From positions 61,125,898-61,189,897 of the forward strand of contig OX104123.1 of the NCBI GenBank assembly GCA_944474755.1: a stretch of 64,000 bases of DNA. Reading direction: 5' to 3'. Under the pieces are notes generated by a model that saw only the letters and a program-made list of their open reading frames with translations, ran no database searches and was not told the DNA's origin. This document shows, piece after piece, positions 37,424-48,949 of the stretch; the first letter of the stretch is position 1, and each line of letters opens with the position of its first letter. The stretch is from Limnoperna fortunei (taxonomy: Eukaryota; Mollusca; Bivalvia; Mytilida; Modiolidae). Both the position numbers and the translations under genes were made by a program.

Positions 37424-37875
37424 CTGAAAACAAATGATTTATTTATTTACGATAAGATGACAATAATACGTGACACGAAGATAAGTTTCTCTTACTCAAA
37501 TTTGAACTTATTTCAGTGACATTACCCTGCTGATCAAGTTAATAGTAAACATCGAAAATAATTTTACAAAATAACAGTTGGTATCTAAGCTATGCGATTT
37601 TTATTTTCTTCGTTTTAGTACTTAGTCTCTAAATATAATAGTAAAAATATAGATAATTTGTTTTAACTTTTTTAATTATAAGTATATTTTAGAATATTAT
37701 GCTTTTTAATGTCATGCAATCAAAAGAAATATAATTCGTCCACAATATGCATAGCTAATAAGTGGATAATTAAGTTTACATTGACATATATGCTTAAACC
37801 TTCTCATATGTTGACATTACGTTAATATTTAAAATGAACAAATGTGCACCATTAGTTAGTAGCTCAGTAACTTAC

Positions 37876-38062
37876 GTCGTGGAAAACTTGCTGACACTGA
37901 ACCTTGAACTCCACCCTTTCTTATGCTTGAACCGGTGCCTTCACTTTCGGAATTGACGTGACCTCCGGTCCCATATACGCTTCCTTGGTGATAATTCCGA
38001 CCATCACACAAAGAACAGTAAAGAACCACAAGACCTGTCAGCACGATGACATGCATCTCCAT
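37876..38062 (-). CDS. Gene A exon 1: signal peptide and short linker
   Basis: Encodes 62 residues plus one base. The signal peptide is MEMHVIVLTGLVVLYCSLCDG, followed by a Gly/Ser-rich segment (HQGSVYGTGGHVNSESEG) and SASFPR before the GTAAGT donor (GT at 37,874-37,875). The ORF would otherwise stop six codons into the intron. The phase-1 junction joins in frame to exon 2 across a 452-bp intron. The neighbour is its paralogue at 53,332-53,518, identical in length. The TATA box at 38,111 supports this start. Confidence 0.85.
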
Positions 38063-38110
38063 GGCTATGTCTCAATATGATCGACAGTGATTTTAAAGGA
38101 GATCGGATTG

Positions 38111-38119
38111 ATATTTATA
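38111..38119 (-). promoter_or_regulatory. TATA box, gene A
   Basis: TATAAATAT on the minus strand, about 50 bp upstream of the ATG. The flanking CATGCTGTGTATAAATATCA block is conserved in gene B at the same distance, as is ACTCAGCCATG upstream. Confidence 0.65.
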
Positions 38120-39026
38120 CACAGCATGGCATGGCTGAGTAATATTAGAATTGGAAAAAAGCGTAATTAATCTATTAATAACACATTAACAATTTTTTAG
38201 CGATCATTTTTAAATAGCTTTTACCTATTTGTTAAACGTGTGGTGTCAAGAATAATTATCATACATTAGAAGGATCACCGATTGCGACTTTTAAAAAAAA
38301 TGCAGATAAAAACCTTGTTTTGCAAATCTAAATAATAAAAGTGTTGGAAAAAAGGATAATGGAACAGAAAAATATAATAACTAGGAAATAAAAACAAAGA
38401 TAACATAAGTTTCATTACATAAAACCCCATAAATTTGTAAATGTCGGCTAATGTGTAACTAAAGATGCAGTGCAATGTAATGTGGTCTTGTACATTTGCC
38501 AATAAAATAGAAACTGTATTGACTGCTTTTTGGCAAATACTTGTCAAACATACTGCTTTTTTGGTAAGGGCTATTTTCACAAAAATATTTATTTATTTTA
38601 TTTAGTAAAGCAAGATTATTTATATCAGCAAATTGAAGGTTGTTACTTGAAAGGAAATAATAAATATATCTATATGTGAAATTAGAGGAACTTTTGCAAT
38701 CTTCGGGTCTCTAATAAGACGTTGAAGAAATTCAGTTTCATAAGAACACAGGAACACATCGACAAGTAGTGGAGCTCAGTTTAAATTCCGATTTTCTGCT
38801 GAAGTTTTGTAACTAAAAATTACATATATGCAAGTATATGTTAGCGATCCTTTCATGTATGATTTTTTAAGGCGGGATTTAATTTCTCGTGAGGCAAGGT
38901 GGTATAAAGAATATAAAAAAATCAATGATTTAAAAGATGAAATTTTAATAATCCACAAACAAGGAGTTTTATGTAAGTTTAAAATCCAATACAAGCATGG
39001 TAAGACAAATAGCATGAAACTAGTCT
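38120..39026. other. Gene A 5' flank, conserved with copy 2
   Basis: No gene; ORFs here are chance. The proximal 300 bp match gene B's flank (GTGTTGGAAAAAAGGATAAT against GTGTTGGAAAGAAGGATAAC). The part from 38,720 aligns with 56,690 onward, so copy 2 holds about 2.7 kb of extra DNA, or copy 1 has lost it. Confidence 0.5.
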
Positions 39027-39038
39027 TCAAACTCTATG
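39027..39038. repeat. Target-site duplication, left copy
   Basis: TCAAACTCTATG immediately before the LINE, repeated exactly at 45,169-45,180. The left TCAA of the right copy could equally belong to the LINE's (TCAA)n tail, so the minimum duplication is AACTCTATG plus one A. Confidence 0.85.
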
Positions 39039-39918
39039 ACCCCGTGTGGGCTCCGGGGCACAGGAGAATAGGCCCACGGCTTCCTCAGCCTGCAGTAAGA
39101 GTCTGCTAACAGAGGCAACACTTGCCGTGTGTTGCGACCCGTTTCGATTACAGGACGGGATTTCAGTAGGCCGGGTAAACGGTCCCGATAACTTACTGAA
39201 CCCTTACTTGTTCTAGACGGGAAATCGAGTTAGCCCTGACTTCGATGAATCGGCATGTCACGTCTTGCCCTTTGTGAATCCTTATCATTTAAGCTACTCT
39301 ATTACATTATTTTCCTTCAAACTGTTCCATGAAATGTATGTACCATTTGATAGACAGCTTCCTTACAGGATTTGCAAAGAAGGCGGTGGCTGAAGGGCAA
39401 AGCTTCCTCAGCTTTATAGAGGCGACATGTTTGCCGTGTGTTGCAACCCGTGATGGTGGAGGAAGGGATCCTGGTGGTTGAGAGATCACTCTCTGCTGCA
39501 TCCATTAGTGCGGGTCAGCGGGTTTGATTTTCAATACACCACTTTGGCCCTGACTTCAACTAGACGGGAGACCAGATGGACCCGGTTCGGTCAATCGGCT
39601 GGTCATGCCGAGCCCTTAACAAGCTTGTCGTCATTCTTCTTGTCACTTGATTTTATCTTGTGTATTCTACTACAAAAGTTGTTCAGTAACATGCTGTTAA
39701 GAAGGCGGTGGCTCATGGGTCAATCAAGTAGACAGAGTTGTATCGCCAGGTAACCCCGGGCACGAGACATGCGTTCATTGAGAAATTCGTGTGTTTGAGT
39801 ATACCACTCTTGGAACACCTGATGCTTTCTGCTGGAGATCCGCAGACTCTAGGCATCGCCCATGTTGGCACTCCGTGGCGTGTGGGTGACAAGGGTGGTG
39901 AACCGCAATTTTCTAATC

Positions 39919-40451
39919 ATGGCTTCCGAAACACCCCCTTTAACACAAAAAGGTCCAAAAAAAAAGAAAAAAGTCATTTCTCTCTCGAAGATTTGGTTGT
40001 AGAAGAAAGTTGGCCTAAATTTATTGTATTATCTAGTAAAGACCCAACTAAACCTTTGGCAAAAGTATCTCCATTCATCATTGAACAATCTATCAAGGGT
40101 TGTGCAGGAGACGTTAAAAACGTCACCAAAATGAAGTCCGGTTCCCTGCTAATAGAATGCAGTAGAAAACACCAATCGCTCAATTTACTCAAACTTTCCA
40201 AAATTGTAGATTTAGATATAACTAGCTCACCCCACAGAACGTTAAACTCGAGTCAATGGATTATTCGCTATCGAGGTGAAGATCTCTTGGAATTATCAGA
40301 TGATGAAATCTGTTTAGAACTAGAGCCTCAGGGTGTAACAAAAGTGAAAAGATTTATTGCTAACAGACAGGGTGTTCAGGTAAAACTGAACACCTTTCTG
40401 TTGAATTTCAATTCACACACTGTCCCCGAGTCAATCAAGATACAAAATTAA
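39919..40451 (+). pseudogene. LINE ORF1, N-terminal part (frameshifted)
   Basis: The natural start is probably ATG 39,919 (MASETPPLTQKGPKKKKK). A run of nine A at 39,957-39,965 then puts the reading out of frame, and the conserved part continues one frame over as LEDLVVEESWPKFIVLSSKD, KVSPFIIEQSIKGCAGDVKN and IIRYRGEDLLELSD to a stop at 40,451. This middle region is an RRM-like domain typical of I-type ORF1 proteins. A second shift near 40,436-40,446 separates it from the zinc-knuckle part. Confidence 0.7.
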
Positions 40452-40454
40452 AGT

Positions 40455-41247
40455 CAGCGCATACATATCCAACCCGGTGCGCTGCTTTAAGTGTCAAAAG
40501 TTCGGTCCTGGAAAGGGACAGTGCCGAGGTCACCTGGTTTGTTTTAAATGTGCAGAAGAAGGACATGAGGGCTTTACCTGCACTAAAACTCCAAAGTGCG
40601 CCAATTGCGGTGAAGCCCACATGTCCTCATCCAAGGATTGTCAACACTTTAAAAAAGAAAAAGAAATACAAAAATTAAAAACTGAAAAGACCATCTCATA
40701 CCCTGAGGCTCGTCGTCTGTATAATACCATGAATAATCCCTCGTCTCCTGCATCAACGTCATACGCCAGTGTGGCCAAACGCGTTTGCACTTCAGTTGAA
40801 ACGCAGACAATCATCGCCTGGCCTATTGACAAACAGGAACCTTCAAAATTACCAGTTACAATAACAGACAAAATCATTAAATCTTCATCTTCTCTGCTAC
40901 GTCTTCAGCACCCTCTCAATCTGCTACGTCTTCAGCACCATCTCAATCCTCAACCAAATCTTCAAGCAGCCCCCCCAAAAAATTCAAAAAATACCAACTC
41001 CAATTTAAATTCTTCTAACTCAAATAAAAAATCAAATCAAAAAGGAGATCGAACTCCAAAACTGCTGCGGGATCCCATCAAGGTCCACAACAGGTTTGGA
41101 AGTCTAGATAATCTAGACACTACTATCTGGGGCGATCCCATGGATACATTACCCCCAGATACTGGATCTAAAAGTAGATCCCCCAGCAGAAACCGGCGGA
41201 ATAGCCCCAAAAAAACTGACAACTATTCCCCTATTCGCAGACTATAA
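40455..41247 (+). CDS. LINE ORF1, C-terminal zinc-knuckle part
   Basis: Open from the frameshift near 40,440 to the stop at 41,245-41,247, overlapping the ORF2 start. It has three Cys-rich knuckles: CFKCQKFGPGKGQC (the usual His is replaced by Pro), CFKCAEEGHEGFTC (canonical CX2CX4HX4C) and CANCGEAHMSSSKDC. A Ser/Asn/Lys-rich tail follows, with two tandem copies of LLRLQH-type sequence near 40,900. ORF1 protein binds the element RNA during retrotransposition. Confidence 0.75.
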
Positions 41248-43289
41248 TGGGTACAATAATACAATGGAATTGTCGAGGTCTTAAGATTAATTTTCTTGAG
41301 ATTACATTATTAGTTCGAGCCTTTCTTCCTGTTGCATTTTGCCTCCAAGAATCCCACCTAAAACGAAGTGATAACATATCTTTAAAAAATTACTCCATAT
41401 ACAGTACATATGTAGATGAGAATGATAGAGCTGCTGGCGGCTCTACCATTCTTGTAAAAGATCAAGTTCTACATAGCCCTGTAGACCTCAACACTGATCT
41501 TCAGGCGATTGCTGTTAGAATATCTTTAGACAAAACAATTACTTTATGCTCTCTGTATATCCCTCCGAATTCTTCATTAAATTTAAATCAGTTGAAACAT
41601 CTTACTGATCAGCTTCCGGCCCCTTATATATTACTTGGGGACTTCAACGGACACAACCCTTTATGGGGCAGTAACACAATAAACAATAAAGGTAAAATTA
41701 TCGAAGGCTTAATGAATCAGGAGGATCTGTGTATTTTTAATGATGGAACCAATACATATTTACATCCTGGGAATGGATCATATTCGCCTATTGATCTTAC
41801 AATAGCAGATCCTTCTCTGTTGCCCGATTTCTCATGGAAAGTCCATGACGATCTCTGTGGCAGTGATCACTTTCCTATTATCTTGGAATCTTTACACTCT
41901 TCAAACACCGAAAGAATCGCTCGGTATAAATTTGGCAAGGCCAATTGGCCTCTATTTGAACAACTCTGTATAGAGCGACTTAACTCGGACGTTTTTGAAG
42001 CTGTTTCTGATCAAATTTTAAAATTCAATGAAACACTTATTTCAATTGCTGATGAAACAATTCCTAAGACCTCGACAAATCCAAAACATCCTAGTAAACC
42101 ATGGTTCGATGACAGCTGTGAGGACGCTATTAAAGACCGGAAAAAGGCCGAACGACGCTTTAATAAACATTCAACTCAAAATAATCTTAACCATTTCCGA
42201 ATTTTTCGAGCGAAAGCTCGCAGGGTAACGAAACAAAGACGACGCACCTCTTGGCGTAACTTTGTTTCTAAACTAAATAACCATACTCCTATGAATAAAA
42301 TTTGGAACATGATTCGTAAAATTAAAGGTAAACACAGTAAAGCAAATGTCCATCATTTAAAGGATGGACAAGACTTGTTAACATCAGAGTCAGATATATC
42401 TAACAAATTGGCCGAAACATTTGCAAAACACTCGTCCGCTGGAAATTATCATCCGGATTTTCAGCGTATCAAAACTCAAAAAGAAAAATCAAAACTTAAT
42501 TTCCAGTCAAAAAATTTGGAAGATTACAATACACCTTTTTCTTTGGAAGAGCTAAAAACTTCTTTGAACAAATCTCACGACACAGCATGTGGTCCAGATG
42601 ACATCCATTACCAACTTCTCAAACATCTGCCACAATCTTCTCTCAAATGCCTTCTGAGTCTTCTTAACAACATTTGGGAAACGGGTGACTTACCATCTAT
42701 ATGGAAAATGGCCACTGTTGTGCCTATTCCAAAGCCAGGACAGGATCACTCGGAAGCGTCCAACTATCGGCCTATAGCACTCACAAGCTGTCTTTGTAAA
42801 ACCACGGAAAGGATGATCAATGATCGCCTTGTCTGGTTTTTAGAATCCAACAATCTACTTTCTAATATTCAGTGCGGTTTTAGACAATGGCGAAGTACCC
42901 TAGATCATCTTGTACGTTTCGAAACGTATATTCGAAACGCCTTTGCAAAAAATGAGCATGTTGTGTCTATCTTTTTCGATTTAGAAAAAGCGTATGACAC
43001 AACATGGAAATATGGTATTTTAAAAGATCTTTTTGATATGGGGTTGAAAGGTAGACTTCCTACCTTTATTTCAAACTTTTTATCTGACAGAGAATTTAAA
43101 GTTAGGGTCGATTCTACTTTATCGGACCCTTTTGAACAGGAAATGGGTGTTCCACAGGGAAGCATCCTTTCTGTCACTTTATTTAGTATCAAAATTAATA
43201 GCCTTGCTCAAGTTTTAAAAGATAATATTGATGGTTCTCTTTATGTTGACGACTTCCTCATATGTTACCGAGGAAAAAAACATGAATAA
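41247..43289 (+). CDS. LINE ORF2, endonuclease and reverse transcriptase
   Basis: 680 codons. APE-type endonuclease: IQWNCRG at the N-terminus, QESHL, GGSTILV, LLGDFNGHNPLWG (Asp near 132), SPIDLTIADPS and SDHFPI near 206. Reverse transcriptase: MATVVPIPKPGQD, NYRPIALTSCL, QCGFRQWRSTLDH, FFDLEKAYD (near 578), GVPQGS and the catalytic YVDD (near 666). It overlaps the last bases of ORF1. The frame ends early at 43,289 because of a run of seven A at 43,274-43,280; the remaining domains lie in the next frame. Confidence 0.85.
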   Translation: MGTIIQWNCRGLKINFLEITLLVRAFLPVAFCLQESHLKRSDNISLKNYSIYSTYVDENDRAAGGSTILVKDQVLHSPVDLNTDLQAIAVRISLDKTITLCSLYIPPNSSLNLNQLKHLTDQLPAPYILLGDFNGHNPLWGSNTINNKGKIIEGLMNQEDLCIFNDGTNTYLHPGNGSYSPIDLTIADPSLLPDFSWKVHDDLCGSDHFPIILESLHSSNTERIARYKFGKANWPLFEQLCIERLNSDVFEAVSDQILKFNETLISIADETIPKTSTNPKHPSKPWFDDSCEDAIKDRKKAERRFNKHSTQNNLNHFRIFRAKARRVTKQRRRTSWRNFVSKLNNHTPMNKIWNMIRKIKGKHSKANVHHLKDGQDLLTSESDISNKLAETFAKHSSAGNYHPDFQRIKTQKEKSKLNFQSKNLEDYNTPFSLEELKTSLNKSHDTACGPDDIHYQLLKHLPQSSLKCLLSLLNNIWETGDLPSIWKMATVVPIPKPGQDHSEASNYRPIALTSCLCKTTERMINDRLVWFLESNNLLSNIQCGFRQWRSTLDHLVRFETYIRNAFAKNEHVVSIFFDLEKAYDTTWKYGILKDLFDMGLKGRLPTFISNFLSDREFKVRVDSTLSDPFEQEMGVPQGSILSVTLFSIKINSLAQVLKDNIDGSLYVDDFLICYRGKKHE

Positions 43290-43290
43290 T

Positions 43291-44928
43291 ATTGAACGTC
43301 AACTGCAGTTATGTTTAAATAGAATAGAGAAATGGGCAATGGAGAATGGTTTTAAATTCTCCACTGCAAAAACCGTCGGGATGCATTTTTGTAATAAACG
43401 AAAGATGCATCCTGACCCCGAATTAAAATTATATAATAATCCTATCAAACTTGTAAAAGAAACTACTTTTCTTGGTCTCATATTTGATTCTAGGCTAATC
43501 TTTCTACCCCATATCAAAATGTTAAAAAATAAATGCCTTAAAGCATTAGATATTTTAAAAGTCGTATCCAGTACCGACTGGGGTGCTGAGTGCGATGTTT
43601 TACTGAATCTTTACAGATCGCTGGTTCGATCGAAATTGGATTACGGTTGCTTTATTTATGGTTCTGCTCGCAAGTCGTATGTCAAAATCCTTGATACTAT
43701 ACACCACCAGGGATTGCGACTATGTCTTGAAGCTTTTAGAACCACACCTGTAAATAGTTTATATGTAGAAGCAAACGAGCCTTCTTTGTATCAAAGAAGA
43801 GTTAAGCTCGCTTTGCAATATGCAACCAAATTGAAGGCGTATCCTGGCAACCCGGCCCACGACTGTGTTTTCAAACCTCTTTACGAAAATATTTTTGAAA
43901 AACATCCAAATAAAATTCAACCTTTTGGAATCAGAATAAAACCTCATTTGAACAACTCTGGTATAAATTTAGATGAAATGGCTGCAATTGAAATTCCACA
44001 TAATCCTCCTTGGTTAAACCCCAAACCAGTATTTATTTATGATCTAAGAAAACATAAAAAGTCCGACACAAACCATTTAATAATACAACAACATTTTGCA
44101 GAAATTAAATCGTGTTATCCTGATTATAGTACTATTTATACAGACGGGTCAAAAGACGAAGATAAAGTTGCTTCAGCCGCTGTCTTTGGAGAGCGTGTTG
44201 AAACTCGTCGTCTCCCGTCTGCCTCATCTGTATTTACTGCTGAGGCGCAAGCTATTCTTCTTGCAATGAAAATAGTTGCTTCGTCAGACGAGCACAAATT
44301 TATTATCTGCTCCGATTCTCTGTCATGTCTTCTTGCTATTGAAAACTTCAAAGTTATAAACCTTAATATTTTAAAAATTATTCAAATTTACAAAGCCCTT
44401 GTAGCTTTGGGTAAAGAGGTTGTGTTTTTCTGGATCCCAAGTCATGTGGGAATCCATGGGAACACAGTCGTGGACGAGGAGGCCAAAAAGGCCTTGAATA
44501 ACAATATAATTAATTGTGCCATACCTTTTACTGATTTTAAAGCATTAATTTTTAAATATATTTCTCGTTTGTGGCAGAGTGGTTGGGATCTAGAGGTTCA
44601 TAACAAACTTCATGAGATCCAGCCACTACTTCACAAAAATAATTTTAATTGTTTTAGAAGTCGTCGAGACCAAGTTGTTATAACCAGGTGTCGTCTTGGT
44701 CATACCAGGACGACTCATAGTTATATTTTAAATAACGATCAACGACCCGAGTGTGTGCCATGCAACTGTCCATACACAATCAGGCAAGTCTTGATGGACT
44801 GTGTGGACGTGGCCCACATTCGGGAACTTTTTTATACTGTGGATTCTTACTTTAATTTGTTTACAACTGTCGCTGGCGAGAAAATTCTACAGTTCTTAAA
44901 AGAAATTAATTTGTATAATAAAATATAA
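43291..44928 (+). CDS. LINE ORF2, RT thumb, RNase H and C-terminus (shifted frame)
   Basis: Continuation of ORF2 in another frame; the overlap with the upstream frame begins at 43,228. After the break come ENGFKFSTAKTVGMHFC and TFLGLIFDSRL (RT blocks 6-7), then a connecting region. A type I RNase H follows, with YTDGSKDED (near 305), FTAEAQAILLAM (Glu near 338), ICSDSLS (near 362) and SHVGIHGNTVVDEEA (near 406-420): all four acidic positions are present. The C-terminal Cys/His segment ends with CNCPYTIRQVLMDC. Apart from the A-run shift the sequence looks intact and so recent. Confidence 0.8.
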   Translation: MERQLQLCLNRIEKWAMENGFKFSTAKTVGMHFCNKRKMHPDPELKLYNNPIKLVKETTFLGLIFDSRLIFLPHIKMLKNKCLKALDILKVVSSTDWGAECDVLLNLYRSLVRSKLDYGCFIYGSARKSYVKILDTIHHQGLRLCLEAFRTTPVNSLYVEANEPSLYQRRVKLALQYATKLKAYPGNPAHDCVFKPLYENIFEKHPNKIQPFGIRIKPHLNNSGINLDEMAAIEIPHNPPWLNPKPVFIYDLRKHKKSDTNHLIIQQHFAEIKSCYPDYSTIYTDGSKDEDKVASAAVFGERVETRRLPSASSVFTAEAQAILLAMKIVASSDEHKFIICSDSLSCLLAIENFKVINLNILKIIQIYKALVALGKEVVFFWIPSHVGIHGNTVVDEEAKKALNNNIINCAIPFTDFKALIFKYISRLWQSGWDLEVHNKLHEIQPLLHKNNFNCFRSRRDQVVITRCRLGHTRTTHSYILNNDQRPECVPCNCPYTIRQVLMDCVDVAHIRELFYTVDSYFNLFTTVAGEKILQFLKEINLYNKI

Positions 44929-45168
44929 TCTTGTATCATAACTATGCTGTTATTTCATATTTTATTATTTTAATCACGTTATTTTTATGTGTATATACCC
45001 TCATACTATTGTGTGAGATTACAGTTTTACTATATTTCGACAGGGTTGTTTCTATGCCAACTTTCTAATTAGTAAACATCATCAATTTATAAAATTGCTA
45101 ACGTCCTGAATATAGCTGGAATATTGCTTGCTGGACGTTAAACATCAATCAATCAATCAATCAATCAA
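44929..45168 (+). other. LINE 3'UTR and (TCAA)n tail
   Basis: Non-coding 3' end with the compact terminus GAATATAGCTGGAATATTGC then TTGCTGGACGTTAAAC, ending in about six TCAA units. The same terminus closes the small fragments near 5,440-5,480 and 30,893-30,942, and is similar to the SINE tails. Confidence 0.75.
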
Positions 45169-45180
45169 TCAAACTCTATG
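45169..45180. repeat. Target-site duplication, right copy
   Basis: TCAAACTCTATG, identical to 39,027-39,038. After it the flank TCGTTATTAATATTCAAA aligns with TCGTAATGAATATTCAAA at 57,298, the unoccupied paralogous site. Confidence 0.85.
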
Positions 45181-47869
45181 TCGTTATTAATATTCAAACG
45201 GTTAAGGAGGATTAATGGTTAGCCAGGATTTCATTTCTGTCACATGTGGTGCGAAGATTTTACTTTCGATAGGGAAATGAACGATTATTTTTAGTTTCAG
45301 ACCCGTCATGTCATGCACTTAAGACCATAAATTAGAGGAAAAGCAGTTGCAGGCGAAGACGAGGTTTTTAAAAAAGGGTTCTCTTTTTACGAGATGTCTT
45401 CATAATGGACACAGTCACAGGGCACACACTGGGTTAATTGTTGAAGAGATTAGTCATAACATATAAGTCGACGCTGAATCCTTGGTGCATTATTTCTTGT
45501 GCATATTTTATGCTTACCAATAATTAGGTTGAATTTTATTAATTGAACGGAATTCAAATATAAAGACATGTACAAAACTGGTAATTATACCGGCTAGCAT
45601 GTTGAAATGTGAACAATTTGATCTGCCTCAAAAGACGGAATATCGCTTCACTATCAGCACAGTCAGCACAGTCGGGTAACTAATGATCACATTATAATTA
45701 AGATCACTGTCACCAAAAATCAAGGGAACAACATTAGAATTGCTGCATTATACACGACTTACGAACATTTAAATGTCAAATAGAAACATAGGAATCTACA
45801 ACTCATGTGATAAGTAACCTCCTACAATTAATACAAATAGCAATATGACCCTGATGAGTATTTATTATTAAAGTATCAGACATCAGTTATCCGTGGATAA
45901 AAACCTGAAAACAGTATAATCATTACACTAATAAGAATTGTTTTTAAATGCATTACGTGCTTTTCCTTAGGTCAAAAGAAATTAATAATTTTTGTTTTAC
46001 TAATGTAATGTTTTCACTTTTTATCAGAAGGCAATAATTAGCATTGTTGGTGTCTAATGTATATATGGTCTGACGTTAAGTACTAGGTAACTGCACTTTT
46101 CTGCATAAGATAAATCATGTAGTAGGTCTCTACTACGCACGAACTAATTGACCATGCCATATATTTTATAATGTGACTTAATTGATACAAAAATAAACAA
46201 ATTAACATAATGATGTACTTATATACGAACACCACATATATGGTTACTGTAAAAAGTTTACAAGATTATTACATTTACGATGTATTGGTCATTGAGTAGT
46301 AATCAGCGGCAAGTAATTATCGCCACCAAATCTTAAACATTGTTTGTGAAATACAGCTTTGCAAAATGATAAGCGTTATTTGTTTTAAATGGAAAAAAGC
46401 GATATTTTTCTCAAAAATATTGCAATCAATTTAAATGGAAATAATCAGCACAATCACAAAAATGGGAAGAAGTGCTTCTGTCATTTAAATTTCGAGGGAT
46501 ACTCTCTGTTCAGTACTTATATTACGACAAATAAATTGATTAGATATAAAATTTATAACTTTCTTAAGTCAAAACAAACCAAAAACAAAACCTTAATTAA
46601 TTTAGGAACAACTTTCAAAGTATAGTAAAAATTGGAATCAGTAACTTCATCGTCGTTTAAATTTGTTTGTTTTAATAGTTGTTAGGTCGTTAGTTGTTGT
46701 GCCAATTCTAGTAGATATAAGTTCCCTAGAGATGAGAGAAAAATTCCCCCTCTGAGACAATGGTTGTCATAAAGTATAATTATCCAGTGAAAGGACGAGC
46801 AACAACACTTAAATATCTGTTATATAAAATTCCAGATAGGATCGAACTAAAACGTAAAATTGCTTCGGCTATCGCACTGTTTATAGAACATATATAGTAT
46901 ATTGTTGATTTAGAAAACATGTTTCTGGAGATTTAATTCTAAAAAATTACGATTAGAAAAAATATTTCAAATATATTTCTGAGCAAAAAGTATTTGTTTT
47001 GTTTGTTTGTTTTGTTTCATATACAAAATGTATTTTGTAATTGTCGGCATTTTTTCACAAGGAATCCTTTTTTTTTAAAAAAAAACATTGCTTTTAAAAA
47101 CCATTGTTGTAATGATTTTACAGTTTTGTATTTCAGTGCGACAGACAATAACTAGACAATTAAACAACATTAAAATCAGTTACTTTAATTAAACTAGATA
47201 TCCGTTTTTTGATATTTCATAATCACAATCGGCTTAAGGCCTTGAGAAAAACGATGCATTTATATGTTTGATGTATGCATAAACTAAGATTCAATATATC
47301 TTTATGAACTCTTTATAAATTATTTAAAATTCCTCAATTACAACACCAACATGCTACGCATTGTACTACGGAAACAGTCACTCTTACACTTATGGATGAT
47401 TTACTCAAAGTACAAGCTTCTTAATACTTAGTTATGCTTAGCCTAAGCCAACTTGAATATCTTATTAAAAGTCGCAACTGAAAAACAAACAAGTGTACCA
47501 CCCTCAAGAAGTATTCAAAGTCAATTATTTTAAGCATGCATATTAGAATTTAACTACACAAAGTTTGTTCAATATTGAGATATTCAATGTTTGAAAAAGT
47601 AATGATGTTTATATTGTATCCGACGTGGTTTAAGTTGACTTGCATTATGTTTATTATTGTTACTCGCTTTACCCGCTAAACATTGTCTCCCATAAGATTA
47701 TAAAATGAATAAAGTGATACATTTAGGTCATTTGTAGTTGTATTTCTTATGTGTAACAGATGCTTAATATATCATATCAATATAAAAATGTACATGCCAG
47801 GTATTGACACTCTTTTTATCTGACTATCGTCAGCATAACAAGAATTATTTGGTCACATGTCTATGTGGA
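45181..47869. other. Spacer between duplication copies
   Basis: About 2.7 kb of AT-rich DNA. The first tens of bases belong to segmental copy 1. No supported gene; the 78-codon ORF at 46,389 lacks any recognisable signal. Confidence 0.45.
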
Positions 47870-48949
47870 TTTGTTGGCATGGAGTCCATGAGTGAATTTG
47901 CTGTTGTGCAGGTATTTAAGAGGTAAAGTAATATACTACCTGTACTTTTTATTTACGTGTAGTTTATGCTTATGCCGGGCGAAATTGATTGACAATAAAA
48001 TGCTTGAAACGATCTATATCAACTTGCGGTACATATCACATAAGGAACATAAGGAACTATAACCACCGAAGTACGATAGCAGAATCTAGACTCAACAGAG
48101 TGTTAAATAAGTTGCACGATACGTTTAACGTAAAACTTATATTAATATTGATGCCTAGCACACTCTATATAATAATATTTTGCTACGGGCTATCGTTTTT
48201 ATTGTTTGAACGTTCCTTAACAAACTGAGATATCTTAGCAATACATCTTGTATAAACATGTGATTTGGCAGGTGTATAATGCAAATTTATTCCTTGTAGC
48301 AACTGCAAGGCTAAACATGATAACCTTTTACAGATATTCAAACTTAAATTTAGACCGTTGTCTTTGTAGACTAAGTATTCATGAGAACGATAAATTAGTA
48401 CAACTATATAAGAATAAAAACGAACACGGAAAAGCTTGATAATCTTGTATTGCGTTTATTAGTATATTAGTTATGTTTTGATTTCATTACATAACCGAGT
48501 TATTAGATTTTTAAACATTATTTGTAAAATAACAATTGCTTTAATATGAATATCAGCTAATCTTTAATTAAAGCACCTCCTATTTAATGATTTCCGACGT
48601 TACTTCCGAAAACTCTCAATTATGTCTGCATTCTAGTGGTCACATGCTGTCCTTGTCTAAAGTTGATGACGTCACGTGAATGTAATACGTGAGTTAGTAA
48701 CAGGCTTTTATTTTTATATGAATGAAGAACGTAAACAAAATGACTTCAAATTATTTATTGAGAATGTCTGCTTAAAATGTACTTCATGACGACAGGTTAG
48801 ATTCAGTGGGGCCTAACTGTTGAAACATTATTGAACAAGCGGCTCCTTTGGATTTAATATTTAGAGTGGATGAGTTCCATTCGGAACGGATACCAAACAA
48901 AAGGGTAAATAAATACATTGTTTGTCAACAAAAACTTGTTTCATTCAGG

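Larger units (their letters stand above)
31290..39038. repeat. Segmental duplication, copy 1 (carries gene A)
   Basis: Collinear with copy 2 at about 47,870-57,310. Matching landmarks include TACGATAGCAGA near 31,570 and 48,060; ATAATAATATTTTGCTAC near 31,660 and 48,170; ACTTCCGA near 32,676 and 48,602; TATATACTGATCAA near 36,578 and 52,062; and the whole of genes A and B. Copy-1-only DNA includes about 32,050-32,640 and the TIR element at 33,893-34,508. The duplicated block resumes for a short stretch after the LINE, from 45,181. Confidence 0.8.
39039..45168 (+). mobile_element. Full-length I/Nimb-like LINE, about 6.1 kb
   Basis: Non-LTR retrotransposon with 5'UTR (39,039-39,918), ORF1 with zinc knuckles, ORF2 with endonuclease, RT and RNase H, 3'UTR, and a (TCAA)n tail, flanked by a 12-bp target-site duplication. 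The ORF1 CCHC knuckles and ORF2 RNase H place it in the I superclade; the C-terminal CNCPYTIRQVLMDC motif is like Nimb-type elements of molluscs (from memory of the family, not tested). It appears complete, but ORF1 and ORF2 each contain small frameshifts. It interrupts segmental copy 1. Confidence 0.85.

Noticed and set aside
40477..41222. ORF1 zinc-knuckle protein as a host gene
   Set aside because: It sits between a LINE 5'UTR and ORF2, within the target-site duplication, so it belongs to the element.
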